From NCBI GenBank assembly GCA_021029095.1, contig JAJOHG010000065.1:87776-151775 (forward strand): a stretch of DNA of 64,000 nt. Direction: 5' to 3'. Origin of the DNA: Phellopilus nigrolimitatus. Its lineage: Eukaryota > Basidiomycota > Agaricomycetes > Hymenochaetales > Hymenochaetaceae. The notes beneath the pieces are model-generated. The model did no database searches. It was given only the letters and a program-made list of their open reading frames with translations, and had not been told where the DNA came from. Position 1 is the first letter of the stretch; every line of letters begins with the position of its first letter. Made by a program: the position numbers and the translations under genes. Of the stretch, positions 15,493 to 27,419 are shown piece by piece.

Positions 15493-16062
15493 AGATGATT
15501 ACCGGGGTCAAGCAAATGATGATCGAGCGTCTGAATAAATATTTGAAATATATAAGAATTCTGCCCGAACGCGTCGTCGTGTTCCGCGGCGGGGTCTCCA
15601 ACGACCAATTCAAACATGTACTCACCGGAGATCAAAGCCGTGTTTCGCTCTTTCAAGGGCTATCGCGATCTGCGGAAGGGGCACCGTACGCGCTTCTACC
15701 CGACGAGGAAGGTCGGGACGCTCGTCGAACCGGGGCGTCACTGCGGTGAATAACTTCGATTTCTTCCTGCAGGCGCACGCGGGGCAGCAAGACTCGGTGC
15801 GCACGACACGCTACACGGTAATATTCGAAGAGAACCGGTTCCCCGCGGACGATATCCAGCAAGGCGCGCACGACGCATGCTACCTGTGCGCTCCGGCTGG
15901 TCCCGCCGGCGTACGCGGCTGTATCTCCACAAGATTTTCTCCCCTTTTCCGGGGAGCAAGGAGGGAGAGTACTATGGATGAAGCACAGATAATGAGCGGT
16001 CGAAAGAGCTGTGGGGCGCGGATGTCCATGAGAATCTTCGGGGCTCCATGTTCTACTTGTGA
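15493..16062 (+). pseudogene. Argonaute pseudogene: C-terminal PIWI-domain remnant
   Basis: Translated pieces in changing frames line up in order with the last third of an Argonaute PIWI domain: MMIERLNKYLK then LPERVVVFRGGVSNDQF, EIKAVFRSFKGY, GHRTRFYPTRKVGTLVEPG, VNNFDFFLQAHAGQQ, RYTVIFEENRFPADDIQQGA, a VPPAYA piece, and the C-terminal ADVHENLRGSMFYL followed by TGA at 16060-16062. At least three frame changes break it. The catalytic residues are also lost: the Asp of the family motif RDGVSxxQF is Gly here, the late His before YxV is Arg (TTRYTV), and the first Asp region is absent. N, PAZ and MID domains are missing. In intact form Argonaute is the small-RNA guided effector of RNA silencing; this copy cannot make one. 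Confidence 0.85.
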
Positions 16063-19000
16063 TTTGCGACAAGCGGGAAAGATAGTAAGAACTCGAATAA
16101 GAATGTGAATATGCGTTACTGTGTATGTTAGAATAAGATAACGTGTTACATGTCATTGTGCACAATTAGTTTTAGTGAATTTAGAATTTGAAAATTGAAA
16201 GTCGGTGTTTCATTTTTTTTTTAGATAAGGGAGCTAATTATGTAATATTAGTATCTCTTCAGCGCGGCCGATACAAGCGCAGACTGCATTGCACGGCATT
16301 CACCTTCAAGCCACCGTCACCGTCAGCGCTGTCTGATCTCGCGCTCGTTGTTTCGTTCTCCAGCGTGCCGACATCCATACATCATTCTTCGACGACAGAA
16401 TGCGACCGCGTCTTATGACTTTCGCGTGCTAAAGATCTTCCGCGCGAGGATACGCAGCAAGGACATCAAACCTACCCCCGCTATACATATAGTTCATGTT
16501 TCGCGCGCGAGACGATATCTCCCGCGCCGAGAGTGCGCCGTCCATGGACTCTGCGCACGTATGGCTGTAATGACGCGCCTGCGATTATATTTTCCTTCGT
16601 CCCGTTCTGATTCCGAGGCGCGCGACCCTGCAGAGAGAGGAGCGCGCACATGCATGGCGATGCGCAAGGTCCGGACGCCCGGGCAGAAGGGAGCACTGCT
16701 CTGTGTACGAGGCTGATGAGCGGGGAGCGGATCAGTAGGAGAAGGAGGGAAGGGGGCTGTCGCTTCTTCCTGGGGGCTGTCGCTTCTTCCTGATATGTCA
16801 GGCGATGGGCAGCTCGTCGGCGTTGCGGAGTCCCTCCCACGAGAGCCCAGAACACGCGGCGGGTATGCTGGGTCGTGCCCATGAATAGCGTGCATTCCTC
16901 TCCATAACTCGGGGGCAGCTGCTGGGGATTTGCTCTCGATCTGATCTATGCTGTTGTTACAGTCGCCGAAGGTGCGGTGGTCTTCCGCACACCGGAACTC
17001 TGAGAAAGCGCAGACGAGATGGACGCGTCGCGTCGAGCTGCTTGACAGGAGGGAGCAACGCCACTGATTCTACACAGTTTCTGTCTCGGCTGGTAGCTTT
17101 ATTATTATTATTTTTTTAAATTTATCGTGCACTTATTTACTAGATATTCTATCGATTGTTATACCTATCGCTAGTTCAATGAGTTCAGTTGTAAGGGATA
17201 CCGATTTGGAAATTGACTTACCAAATATAGAATATACGCGTGTCGTCCGAACAAATCAAGTGTCTCCCTCTTACAGCCAGCTGCTTTTACTCTTTGCAAC
17301 GGAACTTCTTTTTCTTTTGCGAGTAGAAGGGAGCGCGATAGTGGTATATGTGCCAATAGCCCTTTGACGTGTTTGCGAATGTGTGGACAGCTCAAGACTT
17401 TTCTAGTATCGTTTGCGTCCTCCAAAGAACTGGTTGTGGCCCTTGTGGGCGGACTTGCTTTCCTCTCCCGTCTCCCGTAAAATTGCTTAGCTGACTCCGA
17501 CAAATTTCTTTCCAATCCCATCTCCATTCGATTCAGACAGATTTTAAATTCTACCGGCCGTAGTAAGGAAATGATCTAGTAACTGACATTTTAGGCCGTC
17601 AGTTACAACATACATTACTGCTCGATATTCATACGGATGTCCTCGATCTACCAGATATGCACTCTGACATTTCAACGGAGAAGAATACTGAATGACCTGC
17701 TATACGCGATATACGCGACTCAACACGGCGTAGCCGTGACACCGGTTGAATAGTCGGGAGAACACCATGGCTCCCCTCTCCATCGATGTTCAAGCACACT
17801 ACTTGGACCACTCGCCGTGACAAAAATGTTTCGGATGTTCGGATGGCGGATAGATTATTTGGTCACCGCTGTTATGGTAGCACACCGTCCGGCATCCGAA
17901 TTGTTTGCCTTGGCGATGATGTTCTCATCGGTGGTTAACGTGCATCCGGACAAGAAGATAGAAGACGGAAGTCCCGCGGTGGCTCGCGATAGCTCTAAAC
18001 GTCATGGAGGCTGCTTTTTCAAGCTCACTGCTTATTATCTGCGGACGCGCCGGCTCTGGCTTGAAGGCACTCTTTTGAGAAGTCCGCTTTCTACTGCTGA
18101 AGAAGGCGTTACCAGTTCACCGTGTACAGGAAACGTCCGCAAGCATATATTTCCGCCCGTCCTTCCTTGTCGCCGACGCCGCCGCCCGAAAAATACCCTC
18201 GTCTCCTCATCAGCTTCCGGGTCCCCAGTGCCTGAGCTTGTTCGCTTCGAGTTCTTTCTCCTCTTTTCTGATTGCATACTGAGCTGCCCGCGAGAGCCGT
18301 ATTGCCGTCGACTTGGCGCAAAAAAAAAACGGCGATGTGATCCTATGGGTACGTGATTGGTTTTCATATTATAGCGGATGCGTTCGCAAGCCGACGCCCG
18401 CCTGCAGGAGCTCGGCCTTGCTGCTCGGGCGAGTAAAGATGGCGCGTCGCCATTCTGCCAGAGTCAAGCTGGCGCTATAGCTAGACGTCAATTCCATCTG
18501 CGGAGTTGTATCTTCGTATATAAGCAATAGCAAAAATATGTCGTATCCGAGAACATGCACCAGACTTTACAAACGATTGTATTAGGGGAACCAGAGAAAA
18601 GAAGAAGAGGCCCACGGCGCTGCTTAGTAAGAATTCGAAGATCCAGACTAAAGGTAATTCATCGAGCGGGGGAGGTTCTGTTCGATTCCTGGGCTGATGT
18701 CAGGACTTACACGACGGGAGCTTCGGCGGCATCGAGGCGGAGTAGAAGAAAGTTGGGAAGTAAATTTGGGTCCGCTTCGCCCCTCCGCGCCATTCAGTAC
18801 GTCCTTCCGGCCGCACGCAACATGGTGGAGTTGATGTCGGCTAGTGGGGTCACGGCCTATCGAGCTATTTCCTTGCTCTCTTGGAACAGGACCAGAAAAG
18901 TGAAAGACGAAATAGAAGATGGACACAATATATATGCAACGGGGGGCGACGGCATTGCCTAACTCTCGTGGTAGGAGGAGCCACATCTCGGAGCAAAACT

Positions 19001-20367
19001 GTGGTCTGGGAACTTGCCGTGTGGTGCGCACGCGACACGACACGCCCGCGGATTCTGTGAGCTTCGGAGCTTGGGCCTGGAGTTGGGGCAAGGCCTGATG
19101 GCAGTGCGTACCTGGAGCGGGGATCGCAAAAGAAAAGAAAAATGGTGCATGCACATGCATGTGCAAAAAGGGCGGGGCGAGTCTAAAGACGATTGCGTGC
19201 GCATCACGCATCTGTCAATATATGTCTTTCGCCTCCGGCTCCTCTAATTATATGAGGGCAACCGTAGCGCGCAGGGCTTTCCGTGGCCGGTCGAGAGGCA
19301 AACGGCACACGTGAGTAAATTCAGGTTGATTTCGTGCCTATTGCATTGAAATGCCAGTGCTTTGTAGCGTTAGTGTTCACTTTCAATAGAGGTGAGGGTG
19401 GGCGGGCGCTAAGCCAAAAAGTGTTTTAGTGCGACAAAGAATGATACCGACTCAGCTCATGGTGATCTGAGATACTGAGGAGGCGAGTGGATCCGCACGC
19501 GATCCGCGGAGGAGAGCAAAGCATGTGCAACGTTTATTTTACAAACCGCCTCGCCAAAGGTATGCTAGATACTCGATCACAAAAGGCCCCGCGGACCGCG
19601 CTAGCACATTGAACGCCGTTAGTGGTCACAGCGTGAGGTCGTCATGATGGGACTTACGCACAGGCTCCGAAAACAGCGGGTTCTTGCTTCACAACAAAAG
19701 AGGCGTTGGAGAATACACAGTGTGCAGATAGGCCTATAGGCTTTCTGGGCGGATCAAGAACGCAAGAACGGGAGCTTCTTCGTTGTATGGGCGGGTGATT
19801 CGGCCGGGATTGTAGAGAATTATAGTCGAATATCAATCACTGCCTTTCTTGGGCTGATCCGGGATGGCACGGATTAGGTAGCAGACCATGAGTAATTGTA
19901 ACACTAGGATAGCCTTGTACTCTGAAATGAAATCAACTCCAAGACAGGAGAGCATGAAATGGAGAATTGAGCATTGAAATATTTGAGTAAGTACAAGGAG
20001 GGAGTTCCCCGGAGGCTTCGCCTGATCTGGAATCTTTTTGATGCCGGGGCGGAAGAAAACGGAATAAAACCACGAAAAAAAATGAGACAAAATCGAAAAA
20101 GAAATTGACACAAAATTGGGAGGCATGAAGAGGATGACAGAAAGGATAGACAGGATAAACAGAAGGAGAAAATAAGCGAGAAGATATCGACAAAGCCGGG
20201 AAAGGGAGAGACCGGCACCGGTGATGACCCTGCCAATCGCATGGTTAAGTTGGCCATCAATGATCTACTGCTTTCGTCCCGTCCTAAATCTATTAACAAA
20301 TACACGCCTCCCAGCCCTCTCCCTCGAACCGCCATCCTCTCCGCCGTCCCTCTTGGCCTTGTAAGCC
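16063..20367. other. Long gene-poor spacer (4.3 kb)
   Basis: No gene is supported. The region holds a 20-base tandem duplication (about 16754-16794, GGGGGCTGTCGCTTCTTCCT twice), a peroxidase 3' tail relic (separate entry), and a purine-rich block at about 19980-20220 upstream of the next gene. Short open frames on both strands lack family signatures and splice structure. Confidence 0.5.
17075..17165 (+). repeat. Relic of a third peroxidase 3' flank
   Basis: This 90-base stretch resembles the 3' flank of manganese peroxidase 1 at about 12005-12095. Both carry GTTTCT...CGG..GG..CG/GC, TTTATTATT, then GTGCACTTATTTACT and an ATATTCTAT/CGATT..TTATAC block. Orientation is the same as copy 1. No peroxidase coding sequence survives upstream of it. 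Confidence 0.6.
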
Positions 20368-23300
20368 ATGGCTGTCGCCACCCCCTACAATGACCTCCAG
20401 CCCGTCCGCCGCATCGACGAAGCAGAGGCAGCCAGGATAAGCAACAGAATAGACGAGGAGCTCAAAGTACGTTCACGCTTTCCTGCAATGTCCGCTAGAA
20501 AAAACAATTCATTGATGGTTCCGTCGTCCTTAAGGCGGAGAGGGAGGCTATACGGAGAAGAAAGAGCCAGAAACGGGATGTCAAAGGTGTGTCTTTTTCT
20601 ATTCTTTGAGCTGGTTGGCCGGAGATGGGAATGGTGACGGGAGCATGACTGCATTCCGCGGTGGGACCGGGAAACCCTGGCGAACTTAAGCTTCAACTTA
20701 GGCTTCTGGCGGCGCACGAATCGTTTGGTTCCCTTCCTGCTCTGCTGCCTATGTTGCCAACGATATAGGGGATGGGGGGAATGCGTTGTGGACCGGATGG
20801 AATGCCCGACGTAGCCTCGGCCAGCACATCCCATCCCCGAGTCTCCGAGCTCATTCTTTGCATCGCATTTGCACTCATGAGACTAAAGCTTACCCTCAAA
20901 TGATTTTTCACTTCTCAAACAGTGATGCTACTGGGCCAGGCCGAGTCCGGCAAGTCCACGCTGCAAAAGCAGTTCCAGCTCTATTACGCCTCGCAAACGC
21001 TCGAGAAGGAGCGCCCCGCCTGGCGGCCCGTCGTCCACTTCAACATCATCAAGGCCGTCCGCATGATCCTCGAGGAGCTCGACTTCGAGTTCACCCAGAG
21101 CCCCGCGCAGGCACAGGCGCAGGCGCAGACCCAGCAGGCACAGGCACCGGTGCGGCCTCCGCTCCCGCAGCCACCCCAGCAACGCACACAGCCCATGTCT
21201 TCCACCGCACGCGGGAAGCTCCCCGCCCTCCCCGGCCCTCCGCTCGCGCCCAATGGTCCTCGCGCGGCAGGGACGCCCGCAAGCGCATTTATCGTCGCCA
21301 ACGGGAGCAATTCGGCGAGCGGCAGCGCCAGTGCAAGTGGGAGCGGGACTGGGGGCGGCTGGCAGGAGGACCTCGCGCAACTGCGCACGAAGCTGCTGCC
21401 GCTCGTTGCGGTCGAGGATGCGCTCGCGCGGGACCTCAGCGGCGGCGTCACCGTCACCGGCGCAGGAGGTCGGGCGGGCGTTTTCGTCCGTTCCGGCTGG
21501 CAGGCGCTCGTCGCGCCAGTCGCCAGCCGCGCGTGGGCAGGGGCCTTTGGCGGGGGCGGGGGAGGCGGAAATAGCGGGAATAATGCAAACGGGAGTAATG
21601 GAAACGCACATGCGGGTGGTGGGCCGGTTGTAAATGATCTGGTTGCTCGCATGCTTGCTGCGACGAAGGACGAGGTTGCGGCCCTTTGGCGTCATCCGAG
21701 CGTGCGCACGCTCGTGAAATATAGGAAGCTAAGGTTAGATGAGAGCGCCGCATTGTGAGTCATAATATTTTTTTCTTCTGCGCAAGTTATTTTATCCGTC
21801 ATTTCAGTTTCTTAGAGAATGTATATCGTATAGCGGAGCCCGACTATCTCCCTGCTACCGGTGAGTTTGAAAGGCAATTTACGGGCGCTAATGGAATTTA
21901 ATTTCTGGACTACCAGAGGACCTTCTGAATGTTCGGCTGCAAACGCTAGGCGTGAAGGAGCATTCGTTCGACATCAGTCTGAGCGGAACGCATGTCAACT
22001 GGTTGCTATACGATGTGGGAGGTGCAGTAAGTGCATTTCCGTTAATAATCACCTCGTTCAGTCTTCATCCTCTTCGCATCATCACTTGGTCACCTTTCAC
22101 GTCTCGCTTCGTCCGTTCACCGCTAACTCCTATAATCTTATGTCATCGCGTGTCTGACCTTCCATTGTTCCCGCTTCGCTTTGCAGAGAGGCCAGGCAAG
22201 TACAGGAATTTCCCACGACGACGCTCTTCTTTTCCCCTTCTGACATCAAGTCGATTTCGGCCGTTGATCTGCCAGCGCCATGCATGGGTGCCGTACTTCG
22301 ATGATGGTGAGTCGTCCCGTCCGTCCGTTTATTTCCAATACTCGCTTCGCGGATTTCTGGCTTCTGGCTTCTATTTGAGCCTGGATGTCCCCTTTTGGCC
22401 CACTGTTTCCACGGCTCCGGCACGCTGCTCCCCGAGGGCAGGCGACACTGCGGATTCCGGCATGGCTCGATCATATCATGTCGTCTGGTGGCTCGTCGCG
22501 TCGCGACGCGATGCGACGTGGCCTGGAGCAGGGGGTGGTTGGACGGATGACGTGAGTCTCCGCACCCGCGCGTGTGCCGACCGGTCGGGGTATCCTATCG
22601 ACACGTCTGGCTATCTGGCGTGGTTTCTTCTCTTCGACGTGATGCAACTACGCGTCTTTTCGCTCATTCATTTCTCGTGATCATTTATTCTTCCCTCCTT
22701 CGCTCGAGCGTGCAGCCGCGCGTAACTCCATTCGGAATTGGGGCGCGTGGTGCACACTCGCCTAGTGTCTTACCTTGCTGAATGGATCTGAAGTTCTAAT
22801 GGATAGATGGAATGCTGACTCTTTCCTTCTCTTTTCCGTCGATATAGCCACCGCAATCATTTTCCTCGCACCCATCAGCGCGTTTGATCAGGTCAGTACG
22901 ACTCTTTCGTCCTCCCTTTTAGCAACTTGCGCTTTGCATCTTTCCCTTTCGCGTCTTCCTCCGAGGAGCATATCAGATGGAAATACTGATCTGATTTGCC
23001 TGCTGTCTGACTGCCGGCTTCTTTCGTGTTACTCGCGTCATGATTTTCTTACCAATCTTTTATCTCATGGATTTTATCTTACCATCTATCTTTTCCCCCT
23101 TTTGCAGTACCTCGAAGAAGATCCGCGTACGAACCGGATCGACGACTCGCTGCAGCTCTTCACGGCGATCTGCTCGAATAAGCTGCTCAAGAACACGCAT
23201 CTCGTACTCTTACTGAATAAGGTACGTCACGTGCTCTAGCCACATCTACAATTATGTTCTCCCACATCATTGTTGTGTTGCGCGCCTTTCTGTGTAAGGA

Positions 23301-23965
23301 GCCGGTGCTATCGGAACATTCGCTGACGCCCGACCTGCCCTCTTTCCACGTCTGATATAGACGGATCTGTTGAGGCAAAAGCTCGCCGCAGGCATCAAAG
23401 TCCGGAAGTAGTGCGTCTATATTTCACGCTTGTCTTTGCAAATTACGGAGACTGACCAGATGACTTGCGGCGCTTCTATTCTTTTTGTTCTTATCTGAAA
23501 AAACTGAACAGCATTACGTCGTACGGAGACCGGCCCAACAATTATGAGGACGTGTCGGAGTACTTCCGGGCACACTTCCTCCAGGTGCATCGACGTAATG
23601 ACATCTCGAAGCGTGCGCTCTACGCGGTGAGTACTTCTCCTTTTCTTCAGCTTTCAGGAGACTGATGGAAGTTGGTCTCGCAGCACTTTACATCGATGCT
23701 GGTACGTATTCTTCTCTTTGCCTCCTATCTGCAAACCGTCATCTGTCACCCGAATTGTCTTATCTCGGGACTGACTTTTATGTTTTTCTTCTTTTAGGAT
23801 ATCAAGGCAACGCAAAAGATCATCGTGAATGGTACGTGTTGTTATCAAGTCCGGAATCCGATGCCGGCTGTCTTGACGTGCAACATCCTCATGAATATTC
23901 TTCCTGCGTTTTTAGTCGGGGAAGCTATCATCCGCTCATATATCACCGACGCGGGACTCACCTGA
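20368..23965 (+). CDS. Atypical basidiomycete G-protein alpha subunit with long insertion and no catalytic Gln
   Basis: Fourteen exons join in frame: 20368-20466, 20535-20586, 20923-21754, 21808-21860, 21917-22026, 22187-22195, 22276-22306, 22848-22891, 23108-23221, 23361-23410, 23512-23626, 23684-23701, 23798-23831, 23916-23965, for 536 residues against about 350 in the family. There is no MGxxxS myristoylation start. The P-loop is GQAESGKS at 55-62. A Gln/Ala- and Gly/Ser-rich insertion of about 180 residues sits in the helical domain (from about residue 100). Switch II reads DVGGARGQRHAW: the Gln needed for GTP hydrolysis is Ala382. NKTD (447-450) is kept, but the TCAT loop is replaced by HFTSM. 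A 9-nt exon (22187-22195) is followed by an intron starting GC (22196). This form is known as an extra G-alpha class in mushrooms from family knowledge; slow or absent GTPase activity is inference. Confidence 0.9.
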
Positions 23966-25074
23966 TCTATGTAAATGTTGTCGGCCGTGATGGCGTCTCC
24001 GCTCTCGATGCCTCCGTTTTGCCTACTCACATACCCGATCGCGGTTCTGACTTGTGCGGGGAAGCCGCGTTCTCACATTCTGCACTCATAGTTACTGTTG
24101 CGCATCACTGTACCCTCCTCTTGATATTCTCTTTCTGCAAGTACTTGCCCTCGACCTCGCATCTCGCGTTCTCGAATGGAATGCGGGTAACCGCCCCACT
24201 TGTTTTATTGAGCGGGCGGCGCTATCATTGTCTGCGCCGCCTCCGTCACGTTTCCGTCTATCCCAGTTTGCCCACCGTCTCCCTTTTTCCCTTCTCCCTC
24301 CTTCATTTTTGTGTTGTTGTGCTGTTGATATACTTGGACCCGGAGGCGGTAATGTATAGGAAGTTGTGTAACTACATCATGTATTTACTTAGCTAAAACG
24401 CGAGCGGTGGTTTGTAAATGGTCGTTTTCGTTTCCGTTTTCTGCGCAATGTGCCTGAACCCTGAGAGGGACTGGAACCTGATGCCGATCGAGTGTATGTA
24501 AAATTGCGGACGAAATTCTTCGACTAGATAAATCCTTCATCATACGACGGATGCACTACACTTACTACAGCAATTGCGATCGGTATGTGCATATTTATCA
24601 AAGTTTCAGTGCTTTCCGAGAGTACGCATCAACGCAGATCTTGATCGGTTTCTTTGTCGAATTCCCATGTTCTGTATATGGGAGTGGTCATGTTGGGCGT
24701 CTATGTATGTCGATCATCGGCTGGGCTTCTCGACCTCGGTCGTATCCACAGATATCGCTCGTAGTAAGAATGGCTCTTTCGACTACACCTGCAACCAGAC
24801 GTCTTTTATAAGGCGCAGTGTCACACTTATCTGCATACATGTGATTCGCGTACGCCAAGAAATTACATTGCTGATGACTTCCGCACGACAAGCTTTGGCA
24901 GAAACGGTCGAACAGAAGAAGTCAAAATCTCTGTTCGCTTTTGGACGATATGTCATATGAAGAGGGTGCGTCGGCGAACTTACAGTGGTAACATGTGAGC
25001 AAATTCACATTGATATTTCTCAAGACTGGCGCAGACGTAATAACTCGCGATCGCTGGGTTCGCCAGATCATGAT
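23966..25074. other. Intergenic region between atypical G-alpha and right repeat arm
   Basis: CT-rich near 24250-24310 and otherwise featureless. No gene is supported. Limited homology to the bases after 12095 starts at about 25000 (GAGAAATATC and flanks, reverse complement). Confidence 0.45.
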
Positions 25075-25258
25075 TCATTTATATATGATAATCAATAGAA
25101 TATTCAGTAAATAAGTGCACAACAGGCAAGAAAGACCCCAATAATAAACGACGAGCCATCCGAAAAAGAAACAAGAAATCCCCAAAGAATGACTAAGCTA
25201 TTAGTATTTAAAGCCTTATTATTACTACCACCATCCCTAACGTCGCATAGTCCTAAGC

Positions 25259-26773
25259 TTAGGACGGGCAGTCGTTGATGTTGGTGTCACCGTCAAGGCA
25301 CTCCGGAATCACCGTCGCGGCCCCAGCTGCAGAAACAAAAAGTCAGAAAACACTTGGCGGCAAAAGAGCAGTTATTTACGATCGGTAGAAAGAACAGGGA
25401 ACGGCTTGTAGCAGACTTGCTGAACATCCTTGAAACTCTGGGTTGCAGGGTACGTCGTCGCCTTCTTGACAGGAGGCTTCGGAACAGGCACCGCCTCAGA
25501 GCAGTCAATGAGCTTGTTCGCATTGTGACCAGTTATAGCCATCTTCGCCATGGACTGTAAATAATTCCTGCTTCAATATCGACGGAAGACGTAAAACGAT
25601 ATGCAAGGAATCTCACAGTCTTGAATCCGTTCATCATGAGTTGCTGGTTGTTGATCATGTCTTGCCAGAAGCAGGCCGTCTCCGGGTCACGCGAAAGAGC
25701 GAAGTCAGACTGCAGACGCATCTCGCCTTCAGCAGGGAGGGGAGAGTCGACTTCCGCACCGTCGGTGTTGTTCACACCAAACGGCACTCCAGTGCCCTTG
25801 AGCAGCACCTCGAGGAACACCTGCGAATCGAACGTGAACGGCGTTGAGTCGAATGGGACGGCCTGGTGGCCGACAACAAGTGTGTCCGAGCGTGCGACGG
25901 TGTGCGACGCGAGCAGGTTGATCGTGTCCTGCGGAGAGAGGCCGGCGTCTCCCATACGAGCAAGGATTACCGTGGAGCTGTCCTGTGGGAGAGGGACAGT
26001 GCCTTGTTGGGCCGCGAACGTCGCGTTCGGGCGGCCCGCGAGGAATTCCAACTGCGGCGCACCAGGGCAGTTCGAGACCTTAGGACAAATAAACTCTGAG
26101 CACAAGAAAGAAAGCAATCAACCACGAGGAATTACTTACGGCGACGGCTCCAGCAAACTGGATAAGGTCTCCAGCAGTCACGTTGTGCGTCTGCAAGAAA
26201 GGTACCAGGAGATTCACCGCGTCCGAGACGCCATCGTTTGCGGCTGGACAAGAACATGCTCAGAAAGACGAAAAAAAGAAGGTAGACGAAGCCTAGCTTA
26301 CGATCTTGGAGCTCCGTGTTGTTAAATAGTATGATAGAGCCATCAGCTCCACCTCCCCTGAAGAAGTCATGAGTTAAATGTGATTTCTGTGAAACAAAGA
26401 AATCCTTACTTGAGCTTGCCAGTCGTGGAGAACCCAATAGCGTCGTGGAAGGTCAGACGCAGCGATTCGTGAGCTGTAGAGCCGTTAGCACTAAGGACCG
26501 AAGTGACAATCGAAAATGTGCGGTATCTTACCCTCTTCACCGCACACGCCGCCATCGAATGCGTTCGTCTGGAGGTCGTCGGCGAGCTCGTAGAACGCGC
26601 AGCAGGCCGGGTTGAGAGCAGTATGACTGCTTCCAGGGCAGGGTACTCTCTAAAAGATTAGGAAGACGTTAGAACAATGGGTTGGTGTAGTAAAGCGAGC
26701 GTCGTACACGGAGCGAAGCGGCAGCAGCCATTCCGGCGAGAGCGACGAATGCAACGGAGAGCTTGAAAACCAT
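25259..26773 (-). CDS. mnp: Manganese peroxidase, secreted class II peroxidase (copy 2)
   Basis: The same eight-exon structure as copy 1, on the minus strand: 26708-26773, 26532-26649, 26410-26473, 26302-26357, 26140-26243, 25617-26078, 25380-25554, 25259-25326. Every exon has the same length as its partner, giving 370 residues. All key residues are kept: distal Arg/His, proximal His, Mn ligands Glu-Glu-Asp, and Asn in place of the LiP/VP surface Trp. I find four amino acid differences from copy 1: Ser33Ala, Ala116Val, Phe242Asp and His339Tyr (copy 1 numbering). Introns are as conserved as exons. The stop is TAA at 25259-25261. It should have the same role, Mn(II) oxidation in lignin decay. 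Whether the copies are regulated alike is likely, because TATA box, candidate metal element and leader are shared. Confidence 0.95.
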
Positions 26774-26874
26774 GGCTATTAATTATTGGCTATCTGTAGG
26801 CGATGAAGAGAAGACTTGAAGAGATGGATAGAGAAGACTGGGAGGGATAGAGAGCACAGACTTGCGCCGACCGT

Positions 26875-26882
26875 CTTATATA
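26875..26882 (-). promoter_or_regulatory. TATA box of manganese peroxidase 2
   Basis: TATATAAG on the minus strand about 100 bases before the start codon, at the same spacing as in copy 1. Confidence 0.7.
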
Positions 26883-27419
26883 GCTTTGCAGACACATAAT
26901 GACTCTGTCGACTTCTAGCTACGCGAGAGCAACGCACGGCATGTGAGATCCCAACAAATGCTTGAGAAATGCCTGTGTAAATTGAAGGTACAGCCCGACC
27001 ACTTACAGGCGGGATAAATCGCTAGGTTGCTCGGCCCGCCGAAACGACAGGGCGCAATCCAGGTCTGCAAGCTGATCTGCCATTCTTCTGGTACAGTCAT
27101 CGCGCATGATGGGTCACAGTTGTCAAAGGCTTGCAGCGGATGCGTCTCAGGCGTCCGTTTCGGGGTTGCATTTAGATGCGGTGCCGTTCGCTACCACGAC
27201 GGCGGATTGATCGCGAGCCCGACACCGCAACCGCGGGAGTGCAGACAGGATGGTATCAAGTGAGACACAGGCTGTTGTGGCTGCAAATGTTTCCGAAAAA
27301 GGCCTCTATGCATGCTGAAGTGGAGACGTATTCTCAAGAACCATGGAAAGACGCTCGGAGCCAGGAACAGAAACTGATTATCTGTGCCAAAATTAATTTT
27401 CTGTGCACATACATAGCAT

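Larger units (their letters stand above)
25075..27418 (-). repeat. Right core arm of inverted repeat carrying manganese peroxidase 2
   Basis: Reverse complement of 9770-12095 with very few differences over promoter, exons and introns. The two arms point toward each other across about 13 kb. The change from near-identity to clear divergence is abrupt at about 27418. Confidence 0.9.

Noticed and set aside
20786..21695. Alternative long frames over the G-alpha insertion (both strands)
   Set aside because: The P-loop, switch and NKTD motifs place the coding frame; the others are composition artefacts.
25621..26325. 234-codon frame antisense to manganese peroxidase 2
   Set aside because: It is the reverse complement of peroxidase exon 6 and an intron, and has the same counterpart opposite copy 1.
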